64,000 nucleotides of DNA from NCBI RefSeq assembly GCF_014217625.1, contig NZ_CP043641.1, positions 1,984,001 through 2,048,000 on the forward strand, read 5' to 3'. Shown here one piece after another: positions 1-8,717 of this stretch. The position numbers and the translations under genes were made by a program. Position 1 is the first letter of the stretch. Every line of letters starts with the position of its first letter. The notes under the pieces were generated by a model. That model ran no database searches, was not told the origin of the DNA, and was given only the letters and a program-made list of their open reading frames with translations. The stretch is from Leifsonia shinshuensis (GTDB lineage: Bacteria > Actinomycetota > Actinomycetes > Actinomycetales > Microbacteriaceae).

Positions 1-972
1 GTGCTCGCGCTGCTCGCCGGCTGCGCGCTCGCCCTGGTCTACGCGTTGCTCCGCCAGTACTTCGACCGGCGGATCCGGTCGGTCGACCAGATCGAGCGCC
101 TGCTCGACGCGCCCGTGATCGGCACCGTCCCGGCCAGTCCCGCGCTCTCCGACCGCAGACGCGTCGTCGAGCAGGACGGCTCGGCGGACTCCGTGCAGCT
201 CTTCGCGATCTCCGAATCCCTCCGCGAGCTGCGCACGAACCTGAGCTACATCGACGTCGACAACCCGCCGAAGGTCATCGTGGTGACCAGTTCGATCCCG
301 GGTGAGGGCAAGTCCACTCTGACGGCCAACCTCGCCGACGCCATCGCCTCGGGCAATGCGAATGTGGTCATCATCGACTGCGACCTCCGGCGTCCGATGC
401 AGTCGACCCTGTACAACCTGCGCGGCGGCGTGGGCCTGACCGATGTGCTGAGCGGTCGGGTCGCCCTCGGCGACGCCCTCCAGGCGCCGTCGGAGAGCAC
501 CCACCTGCGCGTGCTCGGCGCCGGCCGGGTGCCGCCGAACCCGAGCGAGCTCCTCGGCTCGCGGACGATGCGCGAGCTGATCGACGCACTGTCCGGCGTG
601 GCCACCGTGATCCTCGACGCTCCCCCGCTGCTCTCGGTGACGGACGCGGCCATCCTGGGCACCATCGCGGACGGCGTCGTGATCACGGTCGGCGCCAAGC
701 AGGTCACCGCCGAGCAGCTCCAGAAGGCGTACCGCTCGGTCAGCCGAGTCAACGGCAAGGTCCTGGGCGCCGTGCTGAACAAGATCCCGCCGAACGGCGT
801 CGACTCGCACGACTACGGCTACTACCGCAACGATTACTACACGTCGAACGAGGCGGCAGCGATCGAAGCGCCCGCGAACGAGGCGGCGCCGGAGCCGGTG
901 GCCGAGGACGTCGTCCCGACCCGCCGGTCCGCGCAGCCGAGCCGTGGCCGGAGCCGTTCCGATCGCCGCTGA
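1..972 (+). CDS. Wzz/BY-type tyrosine autokinase, C-terminal part (5' end outside window)
   Basis: Cytoplasmic ATPase half of a polysaccharide co-polymerase/tyrosine autokinase that controls export and chain length of a surface polysaccharide. The first ~17 residues are a membrane segment followed by the linker SVDQIERLLDAPVIGTVP, as after the second helix of a Wzz domain, so the reading frame probably starts upstream and the GTG at base 1 is not the true start. A Walker A motif (SSIPGEGKST, about residues 97-106), a Walker A' motif (VVIIDCDLRRP) and a Walker B motif (VILDAPPLL) are intact. The C-terminus carries a tyrosine cluster (YGYYRNDYY), the usual autophosphorylation site, then a basic Arg/Ser-rich tail. 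The neighbouring glycosyltransferase and ligase-like gene support an exopolysaccharide role. Confidence 0.9.
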   Translation: MLALLAGCALALVYALLRQYFDRRIRSVDQIERLLDAPVIGTVPASPALSDRRRVVEQDGSADSVQLFAISESLRELRTNLSYIDVDNPPKVIVVTSSIPGEGKSTLTANLADAIASGNANVVIIDCDLRRPMQSTLYNLRGGVGLTDVLSGRVALGDALQAPSESTHLRVLGAGRVPPNPSELLGSRTMRELIDALSGVATVILDAPPLLSVTDAAILGTIADGVVITVGAKQVTAEQLQKAYRSVSRVNGKVLGAVLNKIPPNGVDSHDYGYYRNDYYTSNEAAAIEAPANEAAPEPVAEDVVPTRRSAQPSRGRSRSDRR

Positions 973-1058
973 GGCTGCCGGACGCCGCTGAGTTGCCGGG
1001 CACCGCTGAGTTGCCGGACACCGCTGAGTTGCCGGGCACCGCTGAGGGGCTGGACGCC
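968..1058. repeat. 18-bp tandem repeat, about five units
   Basis: Five head-to-tail units of gctgagttgccggRcacc begin on the last codons of the kinase gene and run into the intergenic space. Units 2 to 4 (987-1040) differ at one position only; the first (19 bp) and last are more diverged. The array lies between the kinase and the oppositely oriented ligase-like gene. It could be read in frame as AELPGT/AELPDT repeats, but no start signal supports translation. Confidence 0.75.
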
Positions 1059-1096
1059 TGGGGGGCGCGCTCGGAAGGGCCGCTCGCCTCGCTGTG

Positions 1097-2350
1097 TCAG
1101 GGCGCCAGCGCGGGCTGCTGCCGCACAGACACGACCGGGCTCCGGGAGTCGGTGCGCGGAAGCGCGATCATCATGCTCGCGAGAACGCCCATGCTGATCC
1201 AGGTGAAGAGGTCGAACGAGAAGAACATCGCGAACAGCAGCGCGAGAAGCGCCCTGCGCAGACGGTCGGCGACGACGAACGCCACGGCCCAGAACGCGAG
1301 GAGCGCGCCCAATCCGACGATGCCCATGGTCCCGAGCGCGTAGACGAACATGTTGTCCACCGCGCGCATGTAGGTCTGCTGCATGAGGCCACGGTCATAG
1401 AGCGCGTTCTGGCTTCCGAACCCGTAACCGAACCACGCTTCCAGCGGCGGGCGGGAGAGCAGTTGAGGCAGCGATTCGAGCGCACCGAGCCGGTGCGACC
1501 AGGACCCGGACTGGATCAGGTTGGTGACGAGGGTCGCGATTCCGATGTCGATGTTCAGCATCACGACGATCATTGCTCCGACCGCCAGCGCCGACCTGAT
1601 CCACCCGGTGAACGAACGGTTGAGCATCATGTGGACGAGCAGCGCAGCGGCGACCGCGGCGATCGCGCTCCGTGTCCCGGAGAGCGCGAGGCCGGCCGTC
1701 GCGACGGACAGGTTCATGATCCGCCATTTCTGAGACCACTGTGCGGGATTCGACCACGCGACGACCACGGCGATGCCGCAGAACACCGCGAAGACGATCG
1801 GATGCTCGAACGTGCCCTGGGCGCGCGCGTAGAGGTCGCCGACGAACGGATTGAATCGGATCCCGCCCTTGTACCCGTGGATCGGCTCGGGGAGCACGAG
1901 GATCTCGACGACTGCGATCGCCACCTGGGCAGCTGCGACCCCCGCGATGGTCCCGTACACCATCCGCAGTTCCTCGGTGGCGAGCGACGACGCGACGTAC
2001 GCCACGAGGGTTGCGAGGCCGAAGTACAGAATGACGCGGACGGAGCCGTAGTAGCTGCCCATCAGCACTCCGAGCGAGACGAACGTCCACCAGGCCGCCA
2101 CCGCGCCGAATCCGACGCCTCCGGACCGACTCGCTCGGGAGCGTACGAGTGCGAGGAGAAGGATTCCCATCGTGGCCAGCGAGTAGGCCGGCATGTTGGC
2201 GTCCTCGGCGAACGTGGTGAGTCCGAACGCTGCGGAGACGACCGCGGCAGACACCGCGACACCACGGATGAGCCGGGCGGGCACGGCGATCATGAGCAGG
2301 ACGACCGCGAGGATCGCGATCGCGCCGCCGAAGAGCAGCAGCGGGTTCAC
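1097..2350 (-). CDS. O-antigen ligase/polymerase-like polytopic membrane protein
   Basis: A 417-residue protein of about ten hydrophobic segments, with a larger extracytoplasmic loop towards the C-terminal half that contains short motifs such as GTFEHPIVFAVF and GYGFGSQNALYDRG. This layout is usual for Wzy/WaaL (O-antigen ligase) family proteins that polymerise or attach lipid-linked glycans. I chose the GTG at 2350 because it overlaps the stop of the upstream glycosyltransferase as GTGA, which indicates translational coupling. The frame stays open upstream, but that part is Arg-rich shadow sequence inside the glycosyltransferase gene. The substrate cannot be told from sequence. Confidence 0.8.
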   Translation of the reverse strand: MNPLLLFGGAIAILAVVLLMIAVPARLIRGVAVSAAVVSAAFGLTTFAEDANMPAYSLATMGILLLALVRSRASRSGGVGFGAVAAWWTFVSLGVLMGSYYGSVRVILYFGLATLVAYVASSLATEELRMVYGTIAGVAAAQVAIAVVEILVLPEPIHGYKGGIRFNPFVGDLYARAQGTFEHPIVFAVFCGIAVVVAWSNPAQWSQKWRIMNLSVATAGLALSGTRSAIAAVAAALLVHMMLNRSFTGWIRSALAVGAMIVVMLNIDIGIATLVTNLIQSGSWSHRLGALESLPQLLSRPPLEAWFGYGFGSQNALYDRGLMQQTYMRAVDNMFVYALGTMGIVGLGALLAFWAVAFVVADRLRRALLALLFAMFFSFDLFTWISMGVLASMMIALPRTDSRSPVVSVRQQPALAP

Positions 2351-3426
2351 GATCGGGCGGCCGGACCCGTGAGGCGGCGATAGGCGCCGAGCACCGGGCC
2401 GAAGACGCGGTCGGGAGACGCCTCGGCGTCGGCCCAGCGCTTGGCGGTCGCGACGGCGGCGGCCCGCCTGGCGGCGTCGTCCGCCGCTCCGGCGATGGCG
2501 GCCGCGAACTCCGCGTCGGCCGCGTCGTCCGGGACCTCGAAACCGCGGCCATCGGAGAGCAGGCCGTTCGCGGCGGACGCCGTGGCGACGACCGGGCGGC
2601 GGCGGTCGAAGGCCTCCAGCAGCACGAGCGGAGTGCCCTCCCACCGGGAGGTCATCACGAGGAAGTGCGCGGCGTCCAGACGTGCGGGTACGTCGTCGAC
2701 CTGGCCGGGGAAGTCGATCGGCGCGCCGAGCTCGCTCGCCAGAGCGCGCGCGGCGTCGCGCAGTCCGCCGTCGCCCGCCCATGTCGCCTCGACCGGGCGC
2801 TGAGCGGCGAGATGCGCGACCACCCGGACGAATCTCAGCGGGTTCTTCTGCTCGGCCATCCGGCCGAGCGCGAGCAGACGGAGCGGGGAAGTGACGTCGT
2901 TCGCGACGGGGTCGGCCGCGCCGGCACGCTGAGCGGGAGCGTTCCCGACGATCACGACGCGCTCGGCCGGGCGCCCGGCGTCGAGCACGACCATCTCGGC
3001 GACGGCGGGGCCGACCGCGAAGACGACCCGGCTGCGGAACGACAGGATCCGGGGCCGCACGCTCGGCAGCCGCGTGTGCGCGTGCTCGACGACCGGGATC
3101 CCGAGCAGCCGCCCCACCACCAGCGATTGCAGCGCCTCCCTGCGCTGGTGGGCGTGGAGCACCTGCGCTCGCGCCTCTCGCGCGGCACGCAGGAGCCCTC
3201 GCGTCCGACCGAGGAACCCGCCTCCCTCGTGCTCGATGAAGCGGACCGGCGGCGTCAACCGGGCGGTCGCGTCACCTCCGGCGCCGAACACCGACACGTT
3301 CAGACCCTGGCCGACGGCCAGCCAATTGGAGAGGTCGACCACCACCTGCTGAGCTCCGCCGTGCCCCATGCTGTCGACCACGTGCATCACGCGGAGCGGG
3401 CCGCGGCCCGTGGAGTCGGCTGTCAC
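2347..3426 (-). CDS. GT4-family glycosyltransferase
   Basis: A 359-residue GT-B fold glycosyltransferase. The N-terminus has the MHVVDSMGHGGAQQVVVDL pattern typical of GT4 acceptor domains. The C-terminal half has LALGRMAEQKNPLRFVRV, DFPGQVDDVPARL and SRWEGTPLVLLEAFDRRRPVVAT, which includes the conserved E-x7-E-like nucleotide-sugar site. It overlaps the downstream ligase-like gene by four bases and lies 10 bp after a small ORF, so the three may be one transcript. It probably adds a sugar to a lipid-linked glycan at the membrane; donor and acceptor are unknown. Confidence 0.85.
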   Translation of the reverse strand: MTADSTGRGPLRVMHVVDSMGHGGAQQVVVDLSNWLAVGQGLNVSVFGAGGDATARLTPPVRFIEHEGGGFLGRTRGLLRAAREARAQVLHAHQRREALQSLVVGRLLGIPVVEHAHTRLPSVRPRILSFRSRVVFAVGPAVAEMVVLDAGRPAERVVIVGNAPAQRAGAADPVANDVTSPLRLLALGRMAEQKNPLRFVRVVAHLAAQRPVEATWAGDGGLRDAARALASELGAPIDFPGQVDDVPARLDAAHFLVMTSRWEGTPLVLLEAFDRRRPVVATASAANGLLSDGRGFEVPDDAADAEFAAAIAGAADDAARRAAAVATAKRWADAEASPDRVFGPVLGAYRRLTGPAARS

Positions 3427-3436
3427 GGACGACGGC

Positions 3437-3610
3437 TCACCGCGACTCGATGACCTGGACGTCGCCGAGCGCGTTGCGGGCCATGTCGAGCGCCTCGCCG
3501 ACGTTGCGCGCGTCCATCACGACGACGGCGGACGAGCCGTTCGGCAGGCGGAGCCGCAGCTCGAACGGGCGGAGCGGAGCCTGTGCGCGGGTTCGGGTAC
3601 GAGAGGACAC
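3437..3610 (-). CDS. Small basic hypothetical protein
   Basis: A possible 57-residue protein starting at a GTG (VSSRTRTRAQAP) and ending 10 bp before the glycosyltransferase start. The body (FELRLRLPNGSSAVVVMDAR then NVGEALDMARNALGDVQVIES) looks like a compact beta-beta-alpha unit rather than random out-of-frame sequence. No convincing Shine-Dalgarno sequence precedes this start and the frame is open further upstream, so the N-terminus is uncertain. Function not recognised. Confidence 0.4.
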   Translation of the reverse strand: MSSRTRTRAQAPLRPFELRLRLPNGSSAVVVMDARNVGEALDMARNALGDVQVIESR

Positions 3611-3819
3611 CCGGAAACTGTAGGTGCGCGTTCGGCGTCCGTCAGGCGCGATCCGCGTCAGGCTCGCGGGTCGGCGCGGACTTTTCATCTCCGCGATCAC
3701 CCGGCACCGGGCCGCGCAGTAGTGCGCGCGAAGTCCTCCACAGAACGCGATTCCGGCGACCTTTCCACAGATTCGCGTGCGGCGCTTCCGACGTCGGCGC
3801 CGTCTGGAACGATGGCTGC

Positions 3820-5937
3820 ATGAGCACCACCGACACCGCCCCCGAGACCACCCGTGATCGAGCCCTGAGCCGCCTCCGCGCGCTGGTCGGCCGACCGGAC
3901 GCGGAGTTCCACGACGGCCAGTACGAGGCCGTGTCGGCACTCGTCGACGACCGGAGCAGGGCGCTCGTCGTGCAGCGCACCGGGTGGGGCAAGTCCGCCG
4001 TGTACTTCGTGGCGACGATGCTGCTGCGCGAGCGGGGCGCCGGGCCGACCATCCTCGTGTCCCCGCTCCTCGCGCTCATGCGCGACCAGGTGGAGGCCGC
4101 GGCGCGGGCGGGCGTCCGCGCCCTGTCGATCAACTCCGCCAACCGGCACGAGTGGGACGAGGTGGCCGCGCGGCTGCGCGAGGACACGGTGGACGTCCTC
4201 CTGGTGTCGCCGGAGCGCCTCAACAATCCGGACTTCCGCGACCAGCAGCTCCCGGCCCTGGTCGAACGATGCGGCCTGCTCGTCATCGACGAGGCCCACT
4301 GCATCTCCGACTGGGGTCACGACTTCCGGCCGGACTACCGCCGCCTGCGCGACCTCGTCGCCGCGCTGCCGGAGGGCATCCCGGTGCTGGCGACGACGGC
4401 GACCGCGAACCAGCGGGTGGTCGCCGACGTCGAGGAGCAGCTCGGCGGCTCGACCCTCCCGGCGGCGGTGCGCACCATCCGCGGTCCGCTGGCGCGCCGC
4501 TCCCTGCGGCTCGGCGTCCTCGCGCTCGAGGACGCCACCGCACGCCTGGCCTGGCTCGCCGGCCACCTCGCCGACCTGCCCGGCAGCGGGATCGTGTACG
4601 CGCTGACCGCGTCGGCTGCGGACGACACGGCCCGGGTCCTGCGCCGAGCAGGCCACGATGTCGCCTCCTACACCGGCCAGACCGATCCGGCCGAACGGGA
4701 GGAGCTCGAGGGCCGGCTGAAACGCAACGAGGTCAAGGCGCTGATCGCGACCAGCGCGCTCGGAATGGGCTTCGACAAGCCCGACCTGGGATTCGTGGTG
4801 CACCTCGGAGCGCCGTCCTCCCCTGTCGCGTACTACCAGCAGGTCGGCCGGGCCGGGCGCGCCACCGAGTCGGCGGACGTGCTTCTGCTGCCGGGGCCGG
4901 AGGACCGCGCGATCTGGCGCTACTTCGCGACGGCGGCCATGCCCACGGAAGAGAAGGCGACGGCGCTGCTCGTGGCGCTGAGCGAGCAGACGCAGTCCAC
5001 GCGGGTGCTGGAGAGCCGTGTCGACCTGCGTTCGTCCACGCTCGAACTGCTGCTCAAGGTGCTCGATGTCGACGGCGCGGTCCGGCGGGTCCCGGGCGGC
5101 TGGGTGTCGACCGGACAGCCGTGGGTGTACGACCGCGATCGCTACGAGCGCATCGCGGCCGCGCGCGAGGCCGAGCAGCGGGCGATGCTCGACTACGAGG
5201 CGACGGCGGGCTGCCGCATGGAGTTCCTGCAACGGCAGCTGGACGACCCGGACGCCGGTCCGTGCGGCCGCTGCGACCGGTGTGCGGGCGAATGGTATCC
5301 GGCGGCGGTGGCGCCGGATACCCGCCAGTCGATCGCGGCCGAACTCGACCGGGTCGGCGTCCCCGTCGAACCCCGCAAGCTGTGGCCGACAGGCGCCGAC
5401 AGTCTCGGTGTGCCCGTCCGCGGCAAGATCGCGCCGGCCGAGCAGGTCGAGACCGGCCGCGTGCTCGCCCGACTCACCGACCTCGGCTGGGGCGGGCGCC
5501 TGCGCCAGCTGCTCGACGCCGACGTGCCCGACGCCGAGTGTCCCCCGGAGATTCTCGCGGCGTGCGTCACGGTCCTCGCCGACTGGGACTGGGCGAGCCG
5601 CCCCGCAGCGGTGGTCGCCATGCCGTCGCGCGGCCGGCCCCGCTTCACGGAGAGCCTGGCCCGCGGGCTCGCCCAGATCGGCCGCCTCCCGCACCTCGGC
5701 CCCCTCGGGCTCCGCGGCGGCGGCCCGTCCGGCGGCCCCGGCGGCAACAGCACGTACCGCCTCGCGGGCGTCTGGAACCGATTCGACGCGACGGCGCTCG
5801 ATGTCCCTGCAGGGGCGCCGGTGCTGCTCGTGGACGACCTGATCGACAGCCGCTGGACGGTCACCGTGGCCGGGCGCGAGCTGCGCCTGGCGGGTGCGGG
5901 GGCCGTGCTGCCGTTCGCGGCGGCGCTGAGGGCGTGA
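3820..5937 (+). CDS. recQ: ATP-dependent DNA helicase RecQ, actinobacterial type
   Basis: A 705-residue 3'-5' helicase of recombinational repair. Motif I is QRTGWGKSA (residues 52-60), the motif II DEAH box is at 157-160 followed by CISDWGHDFRPDY (the RecQ aromatic-rich loop), and the second RecA lobe carries SALGMGFDKPDLGFVVHLG and YYQQVGRAGRA. A zinc-binding set (C-R-M-E-F-L, then CGRCDRC) is near residues 465-488. After the RecQ C-terminal region the last ~50 residues have VLLVDDLIDSRWTVTVAGRE, a PRPP-loop-like phosphoribosyltransferase motif of the ComF type. The start at 3820 removes about 80 residues of unrelated upstream frame. Confidence 0.92.
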   Translation: MSTTDTAPETTRDRALSRLRALVGRPDAEFHDGQYEAVSALVDDRSRALVVQRTGWGKSAVYFVATMLLRERGAGPTILVSPLLALMRDQVEAAARAGVRALSINSANRHEWDEVAARLREDTVDVLLVSPERLNNPDFRDQQLPALVERCGLLVIDEAHCISDWGHDFRPDYRRLRDLVAALPEGIPVLATTATANQRVVADVEEQLGGSTLPAAVRTIRGPLARRSLRLGVLALEDATARLAWLAGHLADLPGSGIVYALTASAADDTARVLRRAGHDVASYTGQTDPAEREELEGRLKRNEVKALIATSALGMGFDKPDLGFVVHLGAPSSPVAYYQQVGRAGRATESADVLLLPGPEDRAIWRYFATAAMPTEEKATALLVALSEQTQSTRVLESRVDLRSSTLELLLKVLDVDGAVRRVPGGWVSTGQPWVYDRDRYERIAAAREAEQRAMLDYEATAGCRMEFLQRQLDDPDAGPCGRCDRCAGEWYPAAVAPDTRQSIAAELDRVGVPVEPRKLWPTGADSLGVPVRGKIAPAEQVETGRVLARLTDLGWGGRLRQLLDADVPDAECPPEILAACVTVLADWDWASRPAAVVAMPSRGRPRFTESLARGLAQIGRLPHLGPLGLRGGGPSGGPGGNSTYRLAGVWNRFDATALDVPAGAPVLLVDDLIDSRWTVTVAGRELRLAGAGAVLPFAAALRA

Positions 5938-6200
5938 TCGGTGGGTCGGCCGGGCGGATTCTGCGGGTGTGGTCAGGTGGTCGGGGGTGAAGGATGTGAA
6001 GGGCGTGGGGCGGCGGCCGGGGTGAGTGGTAGGCCGTCCTGAAGGCTGGGGGGCGTGATCGGATTACGGCATGACCGGTTCGCTCGTGTGCCGGGCCTTG
6101 TCGGTTGGCGGGGCGTGAAGCATCACCGGCCCGACCGGATTGGGAGGCGGGTGGTGTGAGCGGTTCGCCGGACGAATCGGCTGGCCGGGCGTCGCCGGGC

Positions 6201-6465
6201 AGTACGAGCCACCTGCCGGCGGTGTGACCAGATCGGTGGGGCCACCGGCCGCCGGTGGGGATGAGATCGCGAGGACGACTGGCCGGCGGTGCAACCAGAT
6301 CCGTGGGGCCACCAACCGGCGGCGGGCCGAGACCGCGAGAACCACCGGCTGTCGGGTGCGTCCAGATCGCCAGGACCATCGGCTGCCGGATGGGATCGGA
6401 TATCCGTGCCGCCAGCCGCCGGAAGCGACAAGATCGCGAGGGACACCGCGCGCCGGGCGGCAGCA
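6201..6465. repeat. Degenerate 33-34 bp tandem repeat array with palindromic core
   Basis: About eight units of 31-36 bp occupy the gap between the convergent recQ and murB genes. Each unit begins gatcg or gaccg, then ggggccacc or cgaggaccacc, then a cggc...gccgg palindrome, and ends a few bases later. Examples begin at 6231, 6265, 6298, 6331, 6365 and 6432. Copies have drifted at many positions. Bases 5938-6200 before the array hold no gene that I can support. Confidence 0.7.
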
Positions 6466-6545
6466 GCCGCCGGGTCCGACCCGCGTGGCATACCAGGCCA
6501 CCCACGCCGGGGCCCCAGGGCCCCGCGCCGCGACTCCGCGCGCGG

Positions 6546-7748
6546 CTACAGCACCAGCCCGACCAGGATCGGCTCCGGGCGCAGCAGCACTCCGAACTCC
6601 GCCTGGACGCGTGACTGGATGAAGGAGGCGAGCTGGCCGATGTCCGCCGCGGTCGCGTGGCCGCGGTTGACGATCGCGAGCGTGTGCTTGGACGAGATGG
6701 CGGCGCCCGAGCCCGGGAGCGAGAAGCCCCGGCGGATTCCGGCGTTCTCGATCAGCCAGGCCGCGGAGAGCTTGACATCGTAGGGGCCGTCGGCGAGCGG
6801 CGGGATGTCCAGCGGGTGCACGCCGCCGGCCGGGAGGCCGATCACGATGTCCGGCTCCGGAGGGGTGACCGGCCAGCGGGGCGCGTTCGCTGGGAGGCTG
6901 CGGGCGAACGACTCCGAGACGATCGGGTTCGTGAAGAAGCTTCCGGCGCTGACCGAGTCGGGGTCGGCCGGGTCGAGCACCATCCCCTTCGAGGCGCGCA
7001 GCGCGAGCACGGCCCGGCGGAGCTCCGCCACCGGCACCCGCGACCCCAGCGCCACACCGAGCGAGTCGGCGAGCTGGGCGTACGCCACGGGGGCGCTGAG
7101 CGGCGCCCCGAAGCCACCGGGCACGGAGTTGTCCGCGAGCTCCAGGTCCACCGAGAGCACCACGCCGAGCAGGCCGCGCTTCAGGATGGAGGTCCGATAG
7201 CCGAGGTCCAGGTCCGCGCGGGACAGGCCGCGGACCTCCCCGCTGCCGGCGTCGAGGAACTCCACCCCGAGCAGCGCCGACTCGAGCTCCTGGCCGTACG
7301 CGCCGATGTTCTGCACGGGAGCAGCGCCGGTCGAACCCGGGATGCCGGACAGCGCCTCGATCCCCGACCAGCCGTTCCGCACGGTCAGCGCCACCACGTC
7401 GTCCCACGGCTCGCCGGCCTGCACGCGCAGGCGCACGCGGCCGTCCGGCGCCTCGAGACGCTCGACGCCGCGGGTGACCACCCGGATCACCGTGCCGTCG
7501 AATCCCTCGTCGCTCGCGACCGTGTTGGACCCGCCGCCCAGGAGCAGCCAGTCCTCGCCCGACGCCCAGACCTCCCGGGCCGCAGCCACGAGCGCATCGG
7601 TGTCGGCCGGCGCGATCAGGGTCTCCGGGACGCCGCCGACGCGCATCGTCGTGAGCTCCGACAGCGCCGGCGTCGCGGCGCGCCCATCGGCGCCCATCAG
7701 CCCGTCGCCTGCTGTCAGGCCGTCGCCCGGGGTCATCTCGTCGTTCAC
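6546..7748 (-). CDS. murB: UDP-N-acetylenolpyruvoylglucosamine reductase
   Basis: Flavoenzyme of peptidoglycan precursor synthesis; reduces UDP-GlcNAc-enolpyruvate to UDP-MurNAc with NADPH. FAD-binding motifs LLLGGGSNTVASD (about 68-80) and GIPGSTGAAPVQNIGAYG (about 135-152) are clear, as is the catalytic-region YRTS at 184-187 and GSFFTNP carrying the proton-donor serine. The C-terminus AEFGVLLRPEP holds the conserved glutamate. At 400 residues it is a little long because of a ~27-residue N-terminal extension. The ATG at 7748 overlaps the upstream dehydratase stop as ATGA, which supports this start. Confidence 0.93.
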   Translation of the reverse strand: MNDEMTPGDGLTAGDGLMGADGRAATPALSELTTMRVGGVPETLIAPADTDALVAAAREVWASGEDWLLLGGGSNTVASDEGFDGTVIRVVTRGVERLEAPDGRVRLRVQAGEPWDDVVALTVRNGWSGIEALSGIPGSTGAAPVQNIGAYGQELESALLGVEFLDAGSGEVRGLSRADLDLGYRTSILKRGLLGVVLSVDLELADNSVPGGFGAPLSAPVAYAQLADSLGVALGSRVPVAELRRAVLALRASKGMVLDPADPDSVSAGSFFTNPIVSESFARSLPANAPRWPVTPPEPDIVIGLPAGGVHPLDIPPLADGPYDVKLSAAWLIENAGIRRGFSLPGSGAAISSKHTLAIVNRGHATAADIGQLASFIQSRVQAEFGVLLRPEPILVGLVL

Positions 7749-8173
7749 GCGAGCGAGACGCGCACCTGCGCCTTGCCGAGCACGGTCTCGGAGTTGAACG
7801 TCGTCGTGAGGTCGATGCGCGCGACCCGGGCATCCGCGTCGAGCTGTCCGACCTTGGCGGTCACCTGGACGGTCGCGCCCTCCGCCGGGTCCACGACCAC
7901 GGGTCGGGTGAACCGCACCTGATAGTCGACGACGCGTGCCGGGTCGCCCGCCCAGTCGACCACCGGCTGGACGGCGAGCCCCATGGTGAGCATCCCGTGC
8001 GCGATCACGCCCGGCAGGCCCACCGACGTCGCGATGTCGTCGCGGTAGTGGATGGGGTTGAAGTCGCCCGAAGCGCCCGCGTACCGGACGAGCGTGTCGC
8101 GGCTGAGGTCGAACGAACGCTCGGCGACGACGTCCCCGACGGTCAGGGTTGCGAAATCGGGGGCGGCCATCAC
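7745..8173 (-). CDS. MaoC-type (3R)-hydroxyacyl dehydratase subunit, catalytic
   Basis: A 142-residue hot-dog fold protein. The hydratase-2 motif (GDFNPIHYRDD, catalytic Asp about 37 and His about 42) and the following GLPGVIAHGMLTMGL are intact. It resembles HadB, the catalytic partner of the mycobacterial fatty-acid elongation dehydratase. It overlaps the upstream subunit gene and murB by four bases each, a gene order I know from many actinobacteria. The physiological acyl substrate in a lineage without mycolates is not evident. Confidence 0.88.
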   Translation of the reverse strand: MMAAPDFATLTVGDVVAERSFDLSRDTLVRYAGASGDFNPIHYRDDIATSVGLPGVIAHGMLTMGLAVQPVVDWAGDPARVVDYQVRFTRPVVVDPAEGATVQVTAKVGQLDADARVARIDLTTTFNSETVLGKAQVRVSLA

Positions 8174-8616
8174 TCGTCTCCTCGCACGACCAGGGTGGAA
8201 ACGGAGGTGACGACGTGCTCGCCGGCGTCGTCCACGATCACCGTCTCGGCGGTGACCATGGAGTGCGCGCCGAGCGACTTGACCGCGGTCACGGTCAGGG
8301 TCGCCGTCAGCTCGTCGCCCGCGACGACGGGCCGCGTGAACGTGAACCGCTGGTCGCCGTGGACCACGCGGCTGAAGTCGATGCCGGCCTCCGGATCGGC
8401 GAGCAGCTGGTCGAGCGTGAGCTGCTGGACCACGACGGGGAAGGTCGGCGGCGCGACGATGTCGGCGTGACCCGCGGCGCGCGCGGCGGCCACATCGAAG
8501 CTGATCGGATCCGTCGCGAGCACGGCGGCGGCGAACTCGCGCACCTTCTCACGCCCGACGAGATACGGAGGGGTGGGCGGGAAGCTGCGCCCCACGAGCT
8601 CTGGATTCACTGGCAC
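8170..8616 (-). CDS. MaoC-like N-terminal dehydratase subunit (HadA/HadC type)
   Basis: A 148-residue hot-dog protein without the Asp-His hydratase dyad, so probably the substrate-binding partner of the next gene. Typical FAS1_DH elements are VGRSFPPTPPYLVGREKVREF near the N-terminus, APPTFPVVVQ and GDQRFTFTRPVVAGDELTA. The start is GTG at 8616 (an alternative GTG lies two codons on). First gene of the hadA-hadB-murB set, transcribed away from the small peptide gene's terminator. Confidence 0.87.
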   Translation of the reverse strand: MPVNPELVGRSFPPTPPYLVGREKVREFAAAVLATDPISFDVAAARAAGHADIVAPPTFPVVVQQLTLDQLLADPEAGIDFSRVVHGDQRFTFTRPVVAGDELTATLTVTAVKSLGAHSMVTAETVIVDDAGEHVVTSVSTLVVRGDE

Positions 8617-8660
8617 CCGTCGATTCTACGCAAGCGGTTGTTCTGGCCCGGTCGCCGCAC

Positions 8661-8699
8661 AAAAAGGAGAACCCCGGCGCACGCGGCGCCGGGGTTCTC
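8661..8699 (-). terminator. Rho-independent terminator of the small peptide gene
   Basis: Perfect 14-bp inverted repeat (8667-8680 with 8686-8699, five-base loop) followed on the minus strand by a run of five T. It ends the short minus-strand unit at 8718-8801, 19 bp after its stop codon, and insulates the hadA operon from it. Confidence 0.88.
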
Positions 8700-8717
8700 G
8701 AAGCTGTCGTCAGCGGA

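Noticed and set aside
246..782. 178-codon minus-strand frame inside the tyrosine kinase gene
   Set aside because: Lies wholly within a gene with clear motifs; Ser/Ala/Arg-rich shadow composition of high-GC DNA.
1094..2383. 429-codon plus-strand frame over the ligase-like gene
   Set aside because: Composition dominated by Arg, Asp, His and Glu, as expected of the antisense frame of a membrane protein; the minus-strand frame has real membrane helices.
3697..5694. 665-codon minus-strand frame over recQ
   Set aside because: Antisense shadow; recQ motifs on the plus strand are complete.
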